A stretch of DNA of 64,000 bases from Pseudonocardia sp. N23 (lineage in GTDB: Bacteria > Actinomycetota > Actinomycetes > Mycobacteriales > Pseudonocardiaceae), in the NCBI RefSeq assembly GCF_002583555.1, contig NZ_BEGX01000137.1, positions 16,981 through 80,980 on the forward strand, given 5' to 3'. Below are positions 1-7,137 of this stretch, in pieces (the first letter of the stretch is position 1; each line of letters begins with the position of its first letter). The position numbers were made by a program, and so were the translations under genes. The notes under the pieces are model-generated. The model was not told the DNA's origin. It saw nothing but the letters and a program-made list of their open reading frames with translations, and did not search any database.

Positions 1-180
1 CGCCTGCTCGGATCGCGGATGGACCGCCGCGGCCTGGGCTGAGGCCTCGAGGGCAGACCGGGGAAGGTCTCTGCCGGCCCGGTTCAACGCAGCTCACACG
101 AGCGATTCCCCGTGCAGGACGGGGCCAGCGCTCGATTCCCCTCGTCCCCACGACGCCGGCCAGTATGTCTGCCTGAAGAA
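1..180. other. Left edge: possible tail of an upstream gene and weak hairpin
   Basis: Frame 1 of the plus strand is open from base 1 to a TGA at 40-42 and could be the last 13 codons of a gene outside the window, but the peptide is too short to recognise. Ten bases later an imperfect inverted repeat (GGCAGACC at 52-59, GGTCTCTGCC at 66-75, two-base bulge) could be its terminator. I see nothing else convincing before the stop of the next gene at 181. Confidence 0.25.
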
Positions 181-558
181 CTACGGGAGCGGGACGAGAA
201 CGTTCTGCGCCGGACCGCTCTCCGTGGCGCTCCAGATCGTCTGGCCGTCTTCGGTCACCACCACGTGGACGGGGTCGGTGTTCGAGAAGTTGATCGTGAG
301 GTCGGCGGCCGGTCCGTCTTCGGCGTGCAGGTTCATCGTCAGATGGTTGGTGTCTTCCAGGCAGTCGACGATGCCACCGTGCGCCTGCGCGGGAGTGAGC
401 TCGGTGTCGGCGACCCGCTGGCGGGTGTCGGTCACCGTCACGTCGACGGTGCCGGCGGGACCGGCCGTCGGTGTCGCTGCACAGGCGACGCCCGCTCCCA
501 GCCCGGTGAGCGCGGCGGCGGCGAGAACGACGGCGACGGACTTCACGAGCAGGCTCAT
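181..558 (-). CDS. Secreted small protein, function unknown
   Basis: The 125-residue product starts with a typical Sec signal: Lys6, then a hydrophobic run of Val/Ala/Leu to about residue 22, then an Ala-rich cleavage region (ACAA, about 25-28). The Cys at about 26 lies in GVAC, a poor lipobox, so lipoprotein anchoring is possible but not favoured. The mature part of roughly 98 residues is acidic, contains one further Cys, and reads as beta-rich (alternating VDVTVTD, LTMNLHA and LTINFSN stretches). I do not recognise a family. It is divergent from the ArsR gene at 926 across about 370 bases, so the two may share control sequences, but nothing links their functions. A good ribosome-binding sequence (GGAGG) precedes the ATG. 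Confidence 0.75.
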   Translation of the reverse strand: MSLLVKSVAVVLAAAALTGLGAGVACAATPTAGPAGTVDVTVTDTRQRVADTELTPAQAHGGIVDCLEDTNHLTMNLHAEDGPAADLTINFSNTDPVHVVVTEDGQTIWSATESGPAQNVLVPLP

Positions 559-842
559 GGTGGGCTCCTCCAGGTCGTGGTGACGGACTCGATCCGCCTG
601 TCACCACAGTGCTCTGACCCGGGCGGCCTCCCTGTCCGGTGATCTGTCGATCCGGGGACGACCCTGCTGTCCGCCGATCGCCCGACAGGGGGCAACGTCG
701 TCCGGGTGTGGACCCTCGCCGCCGCCGGCCGCGCCGAGGCCCGCAACGAGCCGGCGCCGGACGACGGTCCCGTCACCGCCGATCGCACGGATGAGGTGGC
801 GCCGGGCGGCGGCGGGGCGGGTCGTCGCTGGTGTCTCACATT

Positions 843-897
843 GCTGACATGTTCAGACTGCGGGGCGCAGCGTCCGCTATGGTCCAATCATGTCAGC
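843..897 (+). promoter_or_regulatory. Putative promoter and operator of the ArsR gene
   Basis: A perfect 9-base inverted repeat, GCTGACATG (843-851) and CATGTCAGC (889-897), brackets a -10-like TATGGT at 878-883. A further TGACACGTCA sits at 905-914, just before the ribosome-binding sequence of the ArsR gene. ArsR-family repressors usually bind inverted repeats over their own promoters, so autoregulation is the simplest reading. No good -35 hexamer stands at 17 bases. The rest of the 559-925 interval shows nothing else I can name. Confidence 0.45.
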
Positions 898-925
898 GGT
901 GGATGACACGTCAGGGAGGCGGGAC

Positions 926-1255
926 ATGGACTCGAACATGGCGTTCGATGCCTTGGCCGATCCCGTTCGCCGCGAGATCCTCGGTGTTCTCGCGGCTGAG
1001 GACGAGTGCAGCGCCGGTGCGATCGCCGAGCGCATCACCAGTGTCGGCCGGACGGCGGTGTCGACGCACCTCAGGGTGCTGCGGGTGGCGGGTCTGGTCA
1101 GCGAGCGTCGCGACGGGCGTTTCCGCTACTACTCGATCGATTCCTCGGGCTCGGCGCGGGACGTGCTGAGCCTCCTCCATCAGGTCTTCCGTGCCGGCCT
1201 GCAGTCCGTCGACGGGGCACTGCCCCACGAGGTGGGTTCGGAGCGCCTGGCCTGA
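926..1255 (+). CDS. ArsR-family winged-helix regulator of the nitrile operon
   Basis: A DNA-binding regulator of about 109 residues. It carries the ArsR core: ALADPVRREILGVL (helix 1), then the recognition region VSTHLRVLRVAGLVSERRDGRFRYYSID, which includes the wing. No metal-binding CxC motif is visible, so it is not an obvious arsenic or metal sensor. I chose the ATG at 926, which has GGGAGGC five bases upstream, over an in-frame ATG at 890 that lies inside the inverted repeat. It directly precedes the sensor-like fusion and the amidase/nitrile hydratase genes. In Rhodococcus nitrile hydratase clusters an ArsR/MerR-like protein paired with an AmiC-like protein controls expression, so the same job is inferred here. 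Confidence 0.85.
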   Translation: MDSNMAFDALADPVRREILGVLAAEDECSAGAIAERITSVGRTAVSTHLRVLRVAGLVSERRDGRFRYYSIDSSGSARDVLSLLHQVFRAGLQSVDGALPHEVGSERLA

Positions 1256-1295
1256 AACCTGGCACGCTCTGCACTTCTCCCGGCTCGTGGCCCTT

Positions 1296-1314
1296 GGAAG
1301 AATCACTCTCTTCC
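1296..1314 (+). promoter_or_regulatory. Small inverted repeat upstream of the sensor gene
   Basis: GGAAGA (1296-1301) and TCTTCC (1309-1314) form a perfect 6-base inverted repeat with a 7-base centre, in the gap between the ArsR stop and the ATG at 1346. It could be an operator or a weak attenuating hairpin; its distance from the start (about 32 bases) suits an operator over a promoter. No convincing -35/-10 pair is visible, so the gene may be cotranscribed with the ArsR gene. Confidence 0.3.
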
Positions 1315-1345
1315 TACTCGACACGACCGACCCCACGGGGGTTCG

Positions 1346-2770
1346 ATGTCCGTCCTCACGCTGACCACGCAGGAGGAGGTGTCTGCGCCGCCGCACGTGG
1401 TCTTCGGTCTGTTCGGTGCCGGCGCCGGCGCCGGCTGGGTGTTCGACGCGCTGTGTCACCGGGTGGCCCCCGGCGCTGCGGTGACGCTGCGCGCTCCACT
1501 CGACCCGGACGGTGCACCCATCGAGATCCTCGGCCGGATCGGTGCGCTGCGTGCCGGTCGGCTGATCGAGATCGTGCACGACCAACCGTGGCGTGGTCGG
1601 ACCGTGCTGCGTTTCGCCGCGAACGGCAGGGGCACGCGGGTGCGCCTGCAGTCCGAACTGGACCAGCAGGGGCTCGAGTGGCTGCTGCGCCGCCGGGGAC
1701 ACGTCCTGCGCAACGTCCATTGCGAGAACACCGCCCTCGGGCTCCTGACCTCCAAGTCCGGCCCGGGCAATCTGTTCGCCGCGGCCTCGGACAACATGGC
1801 CACGCTCGCCCTGGAGGAGATCAACGCCGACGGCGGGCTCCGCGGTCACCCTGTCGAGCTCGTGGTCGGCGACGACGAGACCGATCCGGTGACCGGCGCG
1901 CGCGAGGCGCGACGGCTTGCCACTGCGGGATGTCGCACGATCCTCGTTGCGACGACGTCCGCCACCTTCGTGGCCGTGTCCGCAGCGATGGCGGACTCGG
2001 ACGTCCTGCTCGTCCAGACGCTGATGAACGAGGGCGGCGTCGGGGGCGGACTCCGGATCCAGCTCGGCGAGCGCCCGGCCGACCAGCTCGCCGCCGCCGC
2101 CGGGACGATGATGCATGCCGCGGGCGGGCGCCGGTGGTTCCTGGCGGGCAACGACTACTGCTGGCCCCGCGGCACGCACGCGGCCGCCCACGAGATCCTG
2201 CCCCGGCTGGGCGGCAGGCTCGTCGGGGAACGGCTGGTCCCTCTGGGGTCGACGGACTTCGCCGCGGTGGTGGAGGCCGTCGAGCGCTCGGGGGCCGATG
2301 TCGTGCTGTCGACATTCGTCGGCGCGGATGCGGCCGCTTTCCAGCGCCAGTGCCATGAGCACGGCCTGCATCACCGTTGTCTCACTCTTGCCCCGGCCAT
2401 GGACGAGTCCACGCTGACCCGGATCGGCACGGATGCGACCGCGGGCCTGCACGCCGTGTCGGGCTACGTCGAGTCCCTGGACACCGAGGGCAACGCCACC
2501 TTGCGCAGTCGCTACCGGGAGCGCTTCGGGCGGTGGGCGCCACCACTGTCCACCTTGAGCGAGTCCGTGTTCGAGGGCGTCCAGATGTGGTTCGCGTCCG
2601 CGGTCCTCGCCGGCACCGACGAGCCGCGCGCCGTGGCCCGCGCCATGCACGGCGCACGTTTCGAGCTGCCTCGCGGAACCGTCACGCTCGACGGGAACGG
2701 GGTCGTCGGCCAGCGGATGCACGTTGCGGAGGCGGTCGGAACAGATCTCCGCGTGGTCACCTCCTCGTAA
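1346..2770 (+). CDS. SRPBCC domain fused to AmiC/UrtA-like amide-binding sensor
   Basis: The 474-residue protein has two parts. Residues 1-120 look like an SRPBCC/START fold: EEVSAPPHVVFGLF at the start, a middle strand set GRLIEIVHDQPWRGRTVLRF, and a C-terminal amphipathic segment (QQGLEWLLRRRG). From about 129 a type-1 periplasmic-binding fold begins (TALGLLTSKSGP, then ALEEINADGGLRGHPVELVVGDDETDP), the pattern of AmiC, UrtA and FmdD ligand-binding proteins, and runs to the end. No signal peptide or membrane segment is present, so it is cytoplasmic like AmiC, the amide sensor of the Pseudomonas amidase operon. It lies between the ArsR gene and the amidase/hydratase operon. I infer that it senses nitrile, amide or acid and acts with ArsR, because SRPBCC proteins are frequent partners of ArsR regulators. 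A GGGGG sequence five bases before the ATG supports the start. Confidence 0.8.
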   Translation: MSVLTLTTQEEVSAPPHVVFGLFGAGAGAGWVFDALCHRVAPGAAVTLRAPLDPDGAPIEILGRIGALRAGRLIEIVHDQPWRGRTVLRFAANGRGTRVRLQSELDQQGLEWLLRRRGHVLRNVHCENTALGLLTSKSGPGNLFAAASDNMATLALEEINADGGLRGHPVELVVGDDETDPVTGAREARRLATAGCRTILVATTSATFVAVSAAMADSDVLLVQTLMNEGGVGGGLRIQLGERPADQLAAAAGTMMHAAGGRRWFLAGNDYCWPRGTHAAAHEILPRLGGRLVGERLVPLGSTDFAAVVEAVERSGADVVLSTFVGADAAAFQRQCHEHGLHHRCLTLAPAMDESTLTRIGTDATAGLHAVSGYVESLDTEGNATLRSRYRERFGRWAPPLSTLSESVFEGVQMWFASAVLAGTDEPRAVARAMHGARFELPRGTVTLDGNGVVGQRMHVAEAVGTDLRVVTSS

Positions 2771-2823
2771 CACAAGTCAATGTGTCGCGACCCGTTGACA
2801 GGTCTCTGAGGCGTTCGTAGATT
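2770..2823 (+). promoter_or_regulatory. Promoter and palindrome of the amidase-nitrile hydratase operon
   Basis: TTGACA at 2795-2800 and TAGATT at 2818-2823 are separated by exactly 17 bases, a near-consensus housekeeping promoter. ACACA-N6-TGTGT (2770-2785) lies immediately upstream of the -35 box, a position suited to an activator or repressor site. The expected leader is about 25 bases and carries AGGAGG (2845-2850) before the GTG start at 2856. Structural genes can therefore be transcribed separately from the regulators. Confidence 0.7.
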
Positions 2824-2855
2824 GGCCGACACCTTCGGATCACAGGAGGCCCTCT

Positions 2856-4385
2856 GTGGCTGTCCCCCCACCCGATCCCGCGCGGCTCGCCGAACTCGGC
2901 TCCGATCTGGGTCTCACGAGCGCGGAGCTCGCGGAGTTCGCCCCCGCCGTCACGGCCACCTTCGCATCCTCCGACGCCGTCGAGGTGCTCTACCGCCGTA
3001 CCGCTCCGACCGCCCCGGTGCGGGACTGGCAGGCGGGCGAGCACCCGCTCAACGCCTGGCACGTCACCACCGACATCCGTGAGGTCAGCGACGGCCCCCT
3101 GGCCGGGCGGACGGTCGCGATCAAGGACAACGTCGCGGTTGCCGGCGTCCCGATGACCAATGGTTCCGCGACGGTCGAGGGCTTCGTCCCGACCCGCGAC
3201 GCGACCGCGGTCCAGCGCCTTCTCGGCGCGGGCGCGGTGATCGCCGGCAAGGCGGTGTGCGAGGACCTGTGCTTCTCCGGGGGCAGCTTCACGTCGAAGC
3301 CTGCGCCGGTCGCCAACCCCTGGGATCCCACACGCAACGCCGGCGGCTCCTCGTCCGGCAGCGCGGTCCTGGTCGCGACCGGCGAGGTCGACCTGGCCCT
3401 CGGTGGCGACCAGGGCGGCTCGGTCCGGATCCCCAGCTCGTTCTGCGGAACGGTCGGACACAAGCCGACCTTCGGCCTGGTCCCGTACACCGGAGCGTTC
3501 CCGATCGAGACCACGATCGACCACCTCGGACCGATCACCCGCACCGTCGCCGACGCCGCACTGATGCTCGACGTGCTGGCCGGTCCGGACGGGCACGACC
3601 CGCGCCAGCCGACCGTGATCGATCCGGTCGACCATTCGGCCGCCCTGGCCGAGTCGGCGGCAGGACTGAGGATCGGCGTCGTCACCGAGGGGTTCGGCCA
3701 CCCGAACTCCGACCCGGCGGTGGACGCAGCGGTGCGTGCCGCGGTCGAGGTGCTGCGCGAGGCCGGACTGCCGGTGAGCGAGGTCTCGATTCCGTGGCAC
3801 CTCGACGCGATGCACGTCTGGAACGTGATCGCGACCGAGGGCGCCGCGTACCAGATGGTGGACGGCAACGCCTACGGGATGAACTGGCACGGGCTCTACG
3901 ATCCGGAGCTCATCGCCCACTACCGGCGCGGACGCGCCGAACGCGGCGCGGAGCTGTCCAAGACGGTCAAGCTCGTCGCGATGTCCGGCCGCCACACCTT
4001 CGCCGTCGGTGGCGGCTCCTACTACGCGATGGCACAGAACCTGGTGCCCGAGGTGCGCGCGGCCTACGACGCGGCGCTCGCGGACCACGACGTGCTCGTC
4101 ATGCCGACCCTGCCCTACACCGCGCGAAAGCTGCCGGCCGCGGACGTCGACCTGGGCACGTACCTCGACACGGCGCTGTCGATGATCGCCAACACCGCCC
4201 CGTTCGACGTGACGGGTCACCCGGCGTGCAGCGTGCCCACCGAACTGGTGGACGGCCTGCCCGCCGGCCTGATGATCGTCGGCAGGCATTTCGACGACGC
4301 GACCGTGCTGCGCGTCGCGCACACCTACGAGCAGGCTCGCGGCGGCTTCCCCGCCCCGCGGCAGACGACGGGAGCTTCCGCATGA
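2856..4385 (+). CDS. Amidase (amidase-signature family) of the nitrile pathway
   Basis: The 509-residue enzyme hydrolyses amides to carboxylic acid and ammonia, the second step after nitrile hydratase. The amidase-signature triad is complete: Lys90 (AIKDN), cis-Ser165 in GGSSSGS, and nucleophile Ser189 in GGDQGGSVRIPSS. The spacing matches the Rhodococcus enantioselective amidases (Lys96/Ser171/Ser195 in that numbering, as I recall). The N-terminal 75 residues are helical, as in those enzymes. GTG start with AGGAGG upstream. The stop overlaps the ATG of the hydratase beta gene by four bases, so the genes are translationally coupled. Order amidase-beta-alpha-activator follows known nitrile operons. 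It is soluble and cytoplasmic. The exact amide range cannot be read from sequence. Confidence 0.93.
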   Translation: MAVPPPDPARLAELGSDLGLTSAELAEFAPAVTATFASSDAVEVLYRRTAPTAPVRDWQAGEHPLNAWHVTTDIREVSDGPLAGRTVAIKDNVAVAGVPMTNGSATVEGFVPTRDATAVQRLLGAGAVIAGKAVCEDLCFSGGSFTSKPAPVANPWDPTRNAGGSSSGSAVLVATGEVDLALGGDQGGSVRIPSSFCGTVGHKPTFGLVPYTGAFPIETTIDHLGPITRTVADAALMLDVLAGPDGHDPRQPTVIDPVDHSAALAESAAGLRIGVVTEGFGHPNSDPAVDAAVRAAVEVLREAGLPVSEVSIPWHLDAMHVWNVIATEGAAYQMVDGNAYGMNWHGLYDPELIAHYRRGRAERGAELSKTVKLVAMSGRHTFAVGGGSYYAMAQNLVPEVRAAYDAALADHDVLVMPTLPYTARKLPAADVDLGTYLDTALSMIANTAPFDVTGHPACSVPTELVDGLPAGLMIVGRHFDDATVLRVAHTYEQARGGFPAPRQTTGASA

Positions 4386-5077
4386 ACGGCGTCTTCGACC
4401 TCGGCGGCACGGACGGCATGGGCAAGGTCCAGACCGTCGAGAACGAACCGGTGTTCCGCGCGGAGTGGGAGAAGGCCGCGTTCGCGATGTTCTCGAACTG
4501 CTTCAGGGCCGGCTTCTTCGGCGTCGACTCCTTCCGGCACAGCATCGAGAAGATGGACGCGGCCGACTACCTGCTGTCCAACTACTACGAGCACTGGGTC
4601 CACGTCGTCGAGGACCGCGGTGCGCAGAAGGGTGTGATCGACCTCGACGAGCTGGACCGGCGCACGCAGTTCTACCTCGACAACCCCGACGCTCCGATGC
4701 CCGTCCGCGAGGACCCGGACCTGCTGTCCTTCGTCGACGCCGTAGTGAAGAGCGGGGCCCCCGCGAACCGGCCCACCGACAAGGTCGCGCAGTTCAAGGT
4801 GGGCGACCGGGTCACCGTGATCGCGGACAGCCCGTACGGGCACACCCGTCGCGCCCGGTACGTCCGCGGCCGGACCGGCGAGATCAGCGGCGCCCACGGC
4901 GGGGCGATCTATCCGGACAGCGCGGGCAACGACGGCCCGGAGGCTCCGGAGCACCTCTACACGGTGCGGTTCACCGCCGAGGAACTGTGGGGACCGGAGA
5001 CCGCCGAGCCGAACAACATCGTCTACTTCGACGTGTGGGAGCCCTATCTCACGCTTGCCGGACAGGAGAACAGCTGA
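4382..5077 (+). CDS. nhhB: Nitrile hydratase, beta subunit (cobalt type)
   Basis: The 231-residue product begins MNGVFDLGGTDGMG and continues VFRAEWEKAAFAMF, the classic beta-subunit N terminus. The C-terminal barrel is also typical, with HTRRARYVRGRTG, PEHLYTVRFTAEELWG and VYFDVWEPYL. The beta subunit forms the heterodimer interface and supplies arginines that contact the oxidised cysteines of the alpha metal claw; the conserved RARYVRG block contains the second of these. It agrees closely with my memory of the Pseudonocardia thermophila beta subunit. It overlaps the amidase gene upstream (ATGA) and its stop overlaps the alpha start. Beta preceding alpha is the order of cobalt-type, not iron-type, hydratases. 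Confidence 0.96.
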   Translation: MNGVFDLGGTDGMGKVQTVENEPVFRAEWEKAAFAMFSNCFRAGFFGVDSFRHSIEKMDAADYLLSNYYEHWVHVVEDRGAQKGVIDLDELDRRTQFYLDNPDAPMPVREDPDLLSFVDAVVKSGAPANRPTDKVAQFKVGDRVTVIADSPYGHTRRARYVRGRTGEISGAHGGAIYPDSAGNDGPEAPEHLYTVRFTAEELWGPETAEPNNIVYFDVWEPYLTLAGQENS

Positions 5078-5682
5078 TGGCACCCACCGACACCCCGCTC
5101 CGTACGCAGGCCGAGATCGCGGCCAGGGTCAAGGCGCTCGAGTCGATGTTGATCGAGAAGGGGATCATGACGACCGAGGCGATCGACCGCCTCGCCGAGA
5201 TCTACGAGAACGAGGTCGGTCCTCAGCTCGGTGCGCAGGTCGTGGCCCGTGCGTGGACCGATCCGGAGTTCAAGGCCCGGCTGCTCGCCGACGCCTCTGC
5301 CGCCTGTGCCGAGATGGGCATCGGCGGGTTGCAGGGCGAGGAGATGGTGGTCGTCGAGAACACCGACGCCGTGCACAACGCCATCGTCTGCACGCTCTGC
5401 TCGTGCTACCCGTGGCCCGTGCTCGGTCTGCCGCCGAACTGGTACAAGGCGCCCGCCTACCGCTCGCGGATCGTGCGCGAGCCGCGGAAGGTGCTCGCCG
5501 AGGACTTCGGCTTCCCGGTCCCCGACGACGTCGAGGTCCGCATCTGGGACTCCAGCTCCGAGCTGCGCTACTGGGTGCTGCCCCAGCGCCCCGCGGGCAC
5601 GGAGCACCTCGGCGCGTTCGAGCTGGCCGCGCTGGTCACCCGGGACTCGATGATCGGCGTCGGTCCGGTCGGGACGCCCTGA
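5077..5682 (+). CDS. nhhA: Nitrile hydratase, alpha subunit (cobalt type)
   Basis: The 201-residue catalytic subunit hydrates nitriles to amides. The metal claw is VCTLCSC, with Cys105, Cys108, Ser109 and Cys110. Thr106 in C-T-L-C-S-C marks the Co(III) type, whereas iron enzymes have Ser there. In active enzyme the second and third cysteines are oxidised to sulfinic and sulfenic acids. The following YPWPVLGLPPNWYK segment is also strongly conserved. The N-terminal helices (ARVKALESMLIEKGIMTTEAID) wrap the beta subunit. It starts at the ATG overlapping the beta stop and ends overlapping the activator ATG. No dedicated cobalt transporter gene is visible in the window. Confidence 0.97.
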   Translation: MAPTDTPLRTQAEIAARVKALESMLIEKGIMTTEAIDRLAEIYENEVGPQLGAQVVARAWTDPEFKARLLADASAACAEMGIGGLQGEEMVVVENTDAVHNAIVCTLCSCYPWPVLGLPPNWYKAPAYRSRIVREPRKVLAEDFGFPVPDDVEVRIWDSSSELRYWVLPQRPAGTEHLGAFELAALVTRDSMIGVGPVGTP

Positions 5683-6086
5683 TGCGCAGCGACACGACCG
5701 AGCTGGGCGACGCGCGGCGGCGGGTCGAGGCTCTGGTCTGCGACCTGCCCGGCGGGAACGTGGACGAGCGGATGTTCGCCGAGCCGTGGGAGCTGCGGGC
5801 CTTCTCGATGGCCGTTGCCGCCTATCACAACGGCAAGTACGAGTGGAGTGAGTTCCAGCTCTCCCTGATCCAGGCGATCCGGCAGTGGGAGGAGGGGAAC
5901 GCGGGCGAGCCGTGGAGCTACTACGAGCACTGGCTGACCGCCCTGGAGTCCGTGTTGGCCGACAACGGTGTGCTCTCCGACGCCGACGTCGACGCCCGCA
6001 CCCGGGAGGTCCTTGCCGTCCCGAGGAACGCGAACCATCACGAGGCTCACCGCGAACCCGTCGCCGTGTCACCCGCACGCGGGTGA
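5682..6086 (+). CDS. Nitrile hydratase maturation protein (activator / P14K type)
   Basis: The 134-residue protein resembles the N-terminal half of a hydratase beta subunit (FAEPWELRAFSMAVAAYHNGKYEWSEFQ, then PWSYYEHWLTALESVL). This is the pattern of the NhlE/NhhG/P14K self-subunit-swapping chaperones. They bind apo-alpha, load cobalt and aid cysteine oxidation before exchange into the mature enzyme. Its ATG overlaps the alpha stop (TGATG), so it is made in step with alpha. The C-terminal tail is short, His- and Glu-containing and flexible, as in such metallochaperones. It is the last gene of the structural operon; 57 bases separate it from the AraC-type regulator. Confidence 0.9.
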   Translation: MRSDTTELGDARRRVEALVCDLPGGNVDERMFAEPWELRAFSMAVAAYHNGKYEWSEFQLSLIQAIRQWEEGNAGEPWSYYEHWLTALESVLADNGVLSDADVDARTREVLAVPRNANHHEAHREPVAVSPARG

Positions 6087-6143
6087 CCCCGGGGCCGCGC
6101 GGCCTCTACCCTCGGACAGCCGCGCGGCCCACGGAGGTGTCGG

Positions 6144-7076
6144 TTGGAACAGCGGGTCGAGGGCCTGCCCGGCTGGCGGGATCTGATCCGGGACCGGTTC
6201 GTCGCGCTCGACATCCGGCCCGGGAACGGTCCGGCCGTGCGCGGACACGTCGCGTCGCACGCCGTGGGGCCGCTGCTCGTGGCGGACGTGCGATCGGTCG
6301 CACAGACCTTCCACCGCACGCCTGGGCTCATCGCGCGCCACGGCGAGGACCGTCTGCAGGTCGCGCTCGTGCGGGCCGGCGAGGTCCAGCTCGACCAGGA
6401 CGGCCGCGTCGCGCGCGTGCCCCCTGGCTCCTTCGTCGTCTACGACACCACCCGCCCTTTCACCTGGACCATGGCGGGCGACTGGCGGATGAACGTCTTC
6501 ACCTGGCGACGTGACGCCGTTCCGGTGGACCCGAGGCGGCTCCCGGCGCTCACCGCCCTGCCGGCGCACGACGGCGCGAGCGCGCTCGTGGCCAGGACGG
6601 CCTTGACCGAGCTGACCCGGAGCGGCCCGCTCGGCGGGAGCGAGGGCCTGCGGGTCGCGGACCGGGTGGCCGAGCTCGTACTCGCGGCTGTCGACCTCCG
6701 TGCCCCGTCCGACCTCGTGCGGCAGGTGCTCGACCTGATCGAGCTGAAGCTCGACGATCCGGGCCTCTGCCCGGGGATGATCGCGCGGGCCTGCCATCTC
6801 TCGCTGCGCAGCCTGTACCGGCTCTTCGCCGACCAGCCGCGCAGCCTCGCGCGGTGGATCCGGCACCGCAGGCTCGAGGAGGCCCGGACCGACCTCGTCG
6901 CGTTCCCCGACCGGCCTATCGCGGTCGTCGCCGCACGGTACTGCTTCTCGGACCCGACGGTGTTCGCCCGCGCCTTCCGCGACGAGTACGGCTGCAGCCC
7001 CAGGGACTTCCGGCACGGCACGCAGCGTCGCGTCAGTGGCGCGCAGCGCACAGGCCTCCTGTCGTGCGACACCTGA
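6144..7076 (+). CDS. AraC/XylS-family regulator, NitR-like
   Basis: A 310-residue regulator. Residues 1-190 form the effector domain typical of the group with NitR and other nitrile/aldoxime regulators (FHRTPGLIARHGEDRLQVALVRAGEVQLDQDGR, then PPGSFVVYDTTRPFTW). Residues about 200-300 form the double helix-turn-helix (ARACHLSLRSLYRLFADQ and VAARYCFSDPTVFARAFRDEYGCSPRDFR). I use the TTG start at 6144 because GGAGG lies six bases upstream and no better ATG or GTG follows. Its position at the end of the nitrile hydratase operon, same strand, suggests a second layer of control over nitrile metabolism. It ends at a strong hairpin shared with the convergent molybdenum hydroxylase operon. Confidence 0.88.
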   Translation: MEQRVEGLPGWRDLIRDRFVALDIRPGNGPAVRGHVASHAVGPLLVADVRSVAQTFHRTPGLIARHGEDRLQVALVRAGEVQLDQDGRVARVPPGSFVVYDTTRPFTWTMAGDWRMNVFTWRRDAVPVDPRRLPALTALPAHDGASALVARTALTELTRSGPLGGSEGLRVADRVAELVLAAVDLRAPSDLVRQVLDLIELKLDDPGLCPGMIARACHLSLRSLYRLFADQPRSLARWIRHRRLEEARTDLVAFPDRPIAVVAARYCFSDPTVFARAFRDEYGCSPRDFRHGTQRRVSGAQRTGLLSCDT

Positions 7077-7105
7077 CCTTCCGGCTCATCCCGAACCGGC
7101 AGTGG

Positions 7106-7137
7106 CGACTCGATGACGATCGAACCTCATCGAGTCG
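7106..7137. terminator. Bidirectional hairpin between convergent operons
   Basis: CGACTCGATGA (7106-7116) and TCATCGAGTCG (7127-7137) are a perfect 11-base inverted repeat with a 10-base loop. It lies 30 bases past the AraC-type stop and overlaps the stop of the minus-strand iron-sulfur subunit gene, so it can serve both transcripts. No T-run follows on either strand, as is usual in GC-rich actinomycetes. Confidence 0.65.

Noticed and set aside
911..2773. Long minus-strand open frame opposite the ArsR and sensor genes
   Set aside because: It is a GC-skew shadow: Arg/Gly/Ala/His-rich text without domain features, opposite two well-supported genes.
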